5,943 bases of DNA from an uncultured bacterium (GTDB lineage: Bacteria; Bacillota; Clostridia; Oscillospirales; Oscillospiraceae). This document shows, piece after piece, positions 4,671 through 5,943 of this stretch (position 1 is its first letter; each line of letters starts with the position of its first letter). A model generated the notes under the pieces. The model saw only the letters and a program-made list of their open reading frames with translations, did not search any database and was not told the origin of the DNA. The position numbers were made by a program, and so were the translations under genes. The DNA lies in the NCBI GenBank assembly GCA_949286295.1, contig CASECK010000124.1, positions 1 through 5,943 on the forward strand. Direction: 5' to 3'.

Positions 4671-5943
4671 TTGGACTGCAAACAATTCCGCCGCCGGACC
4701 TGGGCCGTGGCGGCCCTGCTGGCCTTTGTCATGGCCGGCATGGGCGCGGCCCTTTACGACCTGCAAATCAACAACGGCGAGGACTATTACCGCCAATCCC
4801 AGTACAAAACCGCCGAGCAGCAGCCGGTGGAGGCCGCCCGGGGGCAGATTCTGGACCGGAACGGCCAGGTGCTGGTGTCCAACCAGGTGGTCTATCAGGT
4901 GAAGCTGGACCTCTCCCGCATGGGGGAGAACAGCCAGCAGCGCAACGTCGTGCTCCTCCAGCTCATCCACATCGCCCGGGAGGAGGGGGTGGAGTGGAGC
5001 GACACCCTTCCCATCTCCAGCCAGCCTCCCTTCGTCTTCACCACCGACACCCCCTACGCCTACACCGCCTATGACGGGGACGGGGCCCCCTATCAGGCCC
5101 TCACCCTGCTGGGGCGCCTGTCCCTGGTCATGGGGTGGCTGGACGAGGACCCCACCCGGCAGGCCGGGGAGGAGGAGGCCGCCCCCGACAGCCAGCCGGA
5201 GCAGCCCGGCCTGCTGGAGCGCATTAAGCGCTTTTTTACCGGCGGCGCGCCCCAGGAGGCGGAGCCTGAGCCAGAGCGCTCCAGCCAGCCCCCCACCGCA
5301 GAGCAGCTGCTGGGGGAGATGTGCCGCTCCTTCCAGCTGCAGGGGGAGGGCGCCGTGGACGAGCAGGCGGCCAGGGCCGCCGGGCAGGAGGTCCCCTCCC
5401 TGAATCTGGGGGATATGCCGCCGGAGGACGCCCGCGCGGCGGCCGGGGTGCTGTACGGCCTTTACCTGCGCTCCCAGGACGTATACCGGGCAAACGAATA
5501 CGTCTTTGCCGGGGATGTGGACATCGATTTTATTTCCCGGGTGAAGGAGCGCTCCCTGCCCGGGGTGAGCATCCAGGCCACCACCGTGCGGCAGTACCAC
5601 ACCCCCTACGCCGCCCACCTGCTGGGCCGGGTGGGGGCCATCGAGGACTGGGACTACTACAAATCCCTGGACCTGGATGGGGACGGACAGGGCGACTACC
5701 AGATGAACGACACCGTGGGGAAGGACGGGGTGGAGCTGGCCTTCGAGTCCTATCTCCGGGGCAAGTCCGGCCTGCGGACGGTGGAGCGCAACAACCGGGG
5801 CAAAATTATCTCCGAAAGCTGGGTGGAGCTGCCCCAGCCGGGGAACAACGTGGTGCTCACCCTGGACATCGGCCTGCAGGCCTATGTGGAGAACACCATC
5901 GCCTCCGCCCTGCCCCGGTTCGATTTGAAGGAGGAGGTGGGCG
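4671..5943 (+). CDS. mrdA: class B penicillin-binding protein, PBP2 type (3' truncated)
   Basis: This is the transpeptidase partner of MreC/MreD that cross-links lateral-wall peptidoglycan outside the membrane. The frame is open from TTG 4671 to the right edge, giving 424 visible residues. Order: basic N-tail (KQFRRR), one membrane anchor (about 11-29), the class B pedestal motif RGQILDRNG (57-65), a head region interrupted by an acidic/proline-rich stretch (about 158-210), SLPGVSIQATTVRQY, HLLGRVGAIEDWDYY (about 314-330), GKDGVELAFESYLRG, the PGNNVVLTLDIGLQ block, and then the first residues of the transpeptidase domain. The catalytic SxxK, SxN and KTG motifs lie beyond the window, so activity cannot be judged. 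Two oddities are the acidic insertion and an EF-hand-like loop at 334-345. Position right after mreCD supports the elongasome PBP2 rather than a divisome PBP3 or sporulation SpoVD role. The symbol is by function (mrdA/pbpA naming varies). Confidence 0.92.
   Translation, partial: MDCKQFRRRTWAVAALLAFVMAGMGAALYDLQINNGEDYYRQSQYKTAEQQPVEAARGQILDRNGQVLVSNQVVYQVKLDLSRMGENSQQRNVVLLQLIHIAREEGVEWSDTLPISSQPPFVFTTDTPYAYTAYDGDGAPYQALTLLGRLSLVMGWLDEDPTRQAGEEEAAPDSQPEQPGLLERIKRFFTGGAPQEAEPEPERSSQPPTAEQLLGEMCRSFQLQGEGAVDEQAARAAGQEVPSLNLGDMPPEDARAAAGVLYGLYLRSQDVYRANEYVFAGDVDIDFISRVKERSLPGVSIQATTVRQYHTPYAAHLLGRVGAIEDWDYYKSLDLDGDGQGDYQMNDTVGKDGVELAFESYLRGKSGLRTVERNNRGKIISESWVELPQPGNNVVLTLDIGLQAYVENTIASALPRFDLKEEVG

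Noticed and set aside
4154..5074. A 306-codon + strand frame across the mreD-PBP2 junction
   Set aside because: Its product is G/R/P-rich with no motif, and it is out of frame with two well-supported genes that have their own ribosome binding sites.
4089..5618. A 509-codon open frame on the minus strand opposite mreD and the PBP2 gene
   Set aside because: Its product is a G/H/Q/P-rich low-complexity string with no recognisable domain, and it lies antisense to two clear membrane/wall genes. Long antisense frames are expected in GC-rich coding DNA.
1..5943. Mobile element, defence system, CRISPR array or RNA gene
   Set aside because: Coding is nearly continuous with core genes on one strand. 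No transposase, integrase, spaced repeats or tRNA-like cloverleaf sequence was seen, and composition is even throughout.

Overview
The window is a compact stretch of chromosome, roughly two-thirds G+C, with all genes on the + strand. The proteins are Gram-positive in type: MreC, MreD and a class B penicillin-binding protein with a clostridial-style pedestal, plus strong AGGAGG-type ribosome binding sites. High G+C combined with these features suggests a high-GC member of the Clostridia such as an Oscillospiraceae gut bacterium (Flavonifractor/Lawsonibacter-like). That placement is inferred from sequence character; no database search was possible.

Positions 1-1292 hold the 3' part of a long U32-family 'peptidase', best read as an RlhA-type protein. 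A short intergenic gap (1293-1371) follows. It carries a GC-rich hairpin without a U-tract, an extended -10 promoter candidate and a perfect 6-bp inverted repeat around the predicted transcription start.

From 1372 to the right edge runs one tightly packed unit: dut (dUTPase), an uncharacterised DUF2262-like gene, maf (dTTP/UTP pyrophosphatase type), mreC, mreD and the start of a PBP2-type transpeptidase gene that continues out of the window. Gaps are 12, 2, -4 (overlap), 13 and 30 nt, and every junction has its own Shine-Dalgarno sequence. The unit therefore combines two nucleotide 'house-cleaning' enzymes with the lateral-wall synthesis (elongasome) machinery. mreB is not present between maf and mreC. 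The three wall genes all use non-ATG starts (GTG, TTG, TTG), while the three upstream genes use ATG.

No mobile element, CRISPR array, tRNA or rRNA was seen, and there is no gene-free stretch longer than about 80 bases. This is mostly ordinary core genome. The points worth a second look are the DUF2262 gene's placement, the graded start codons, and two unusual segments in the PBP2 protein: an acidic/proline-rich insertion and an EF-hand-like loop.
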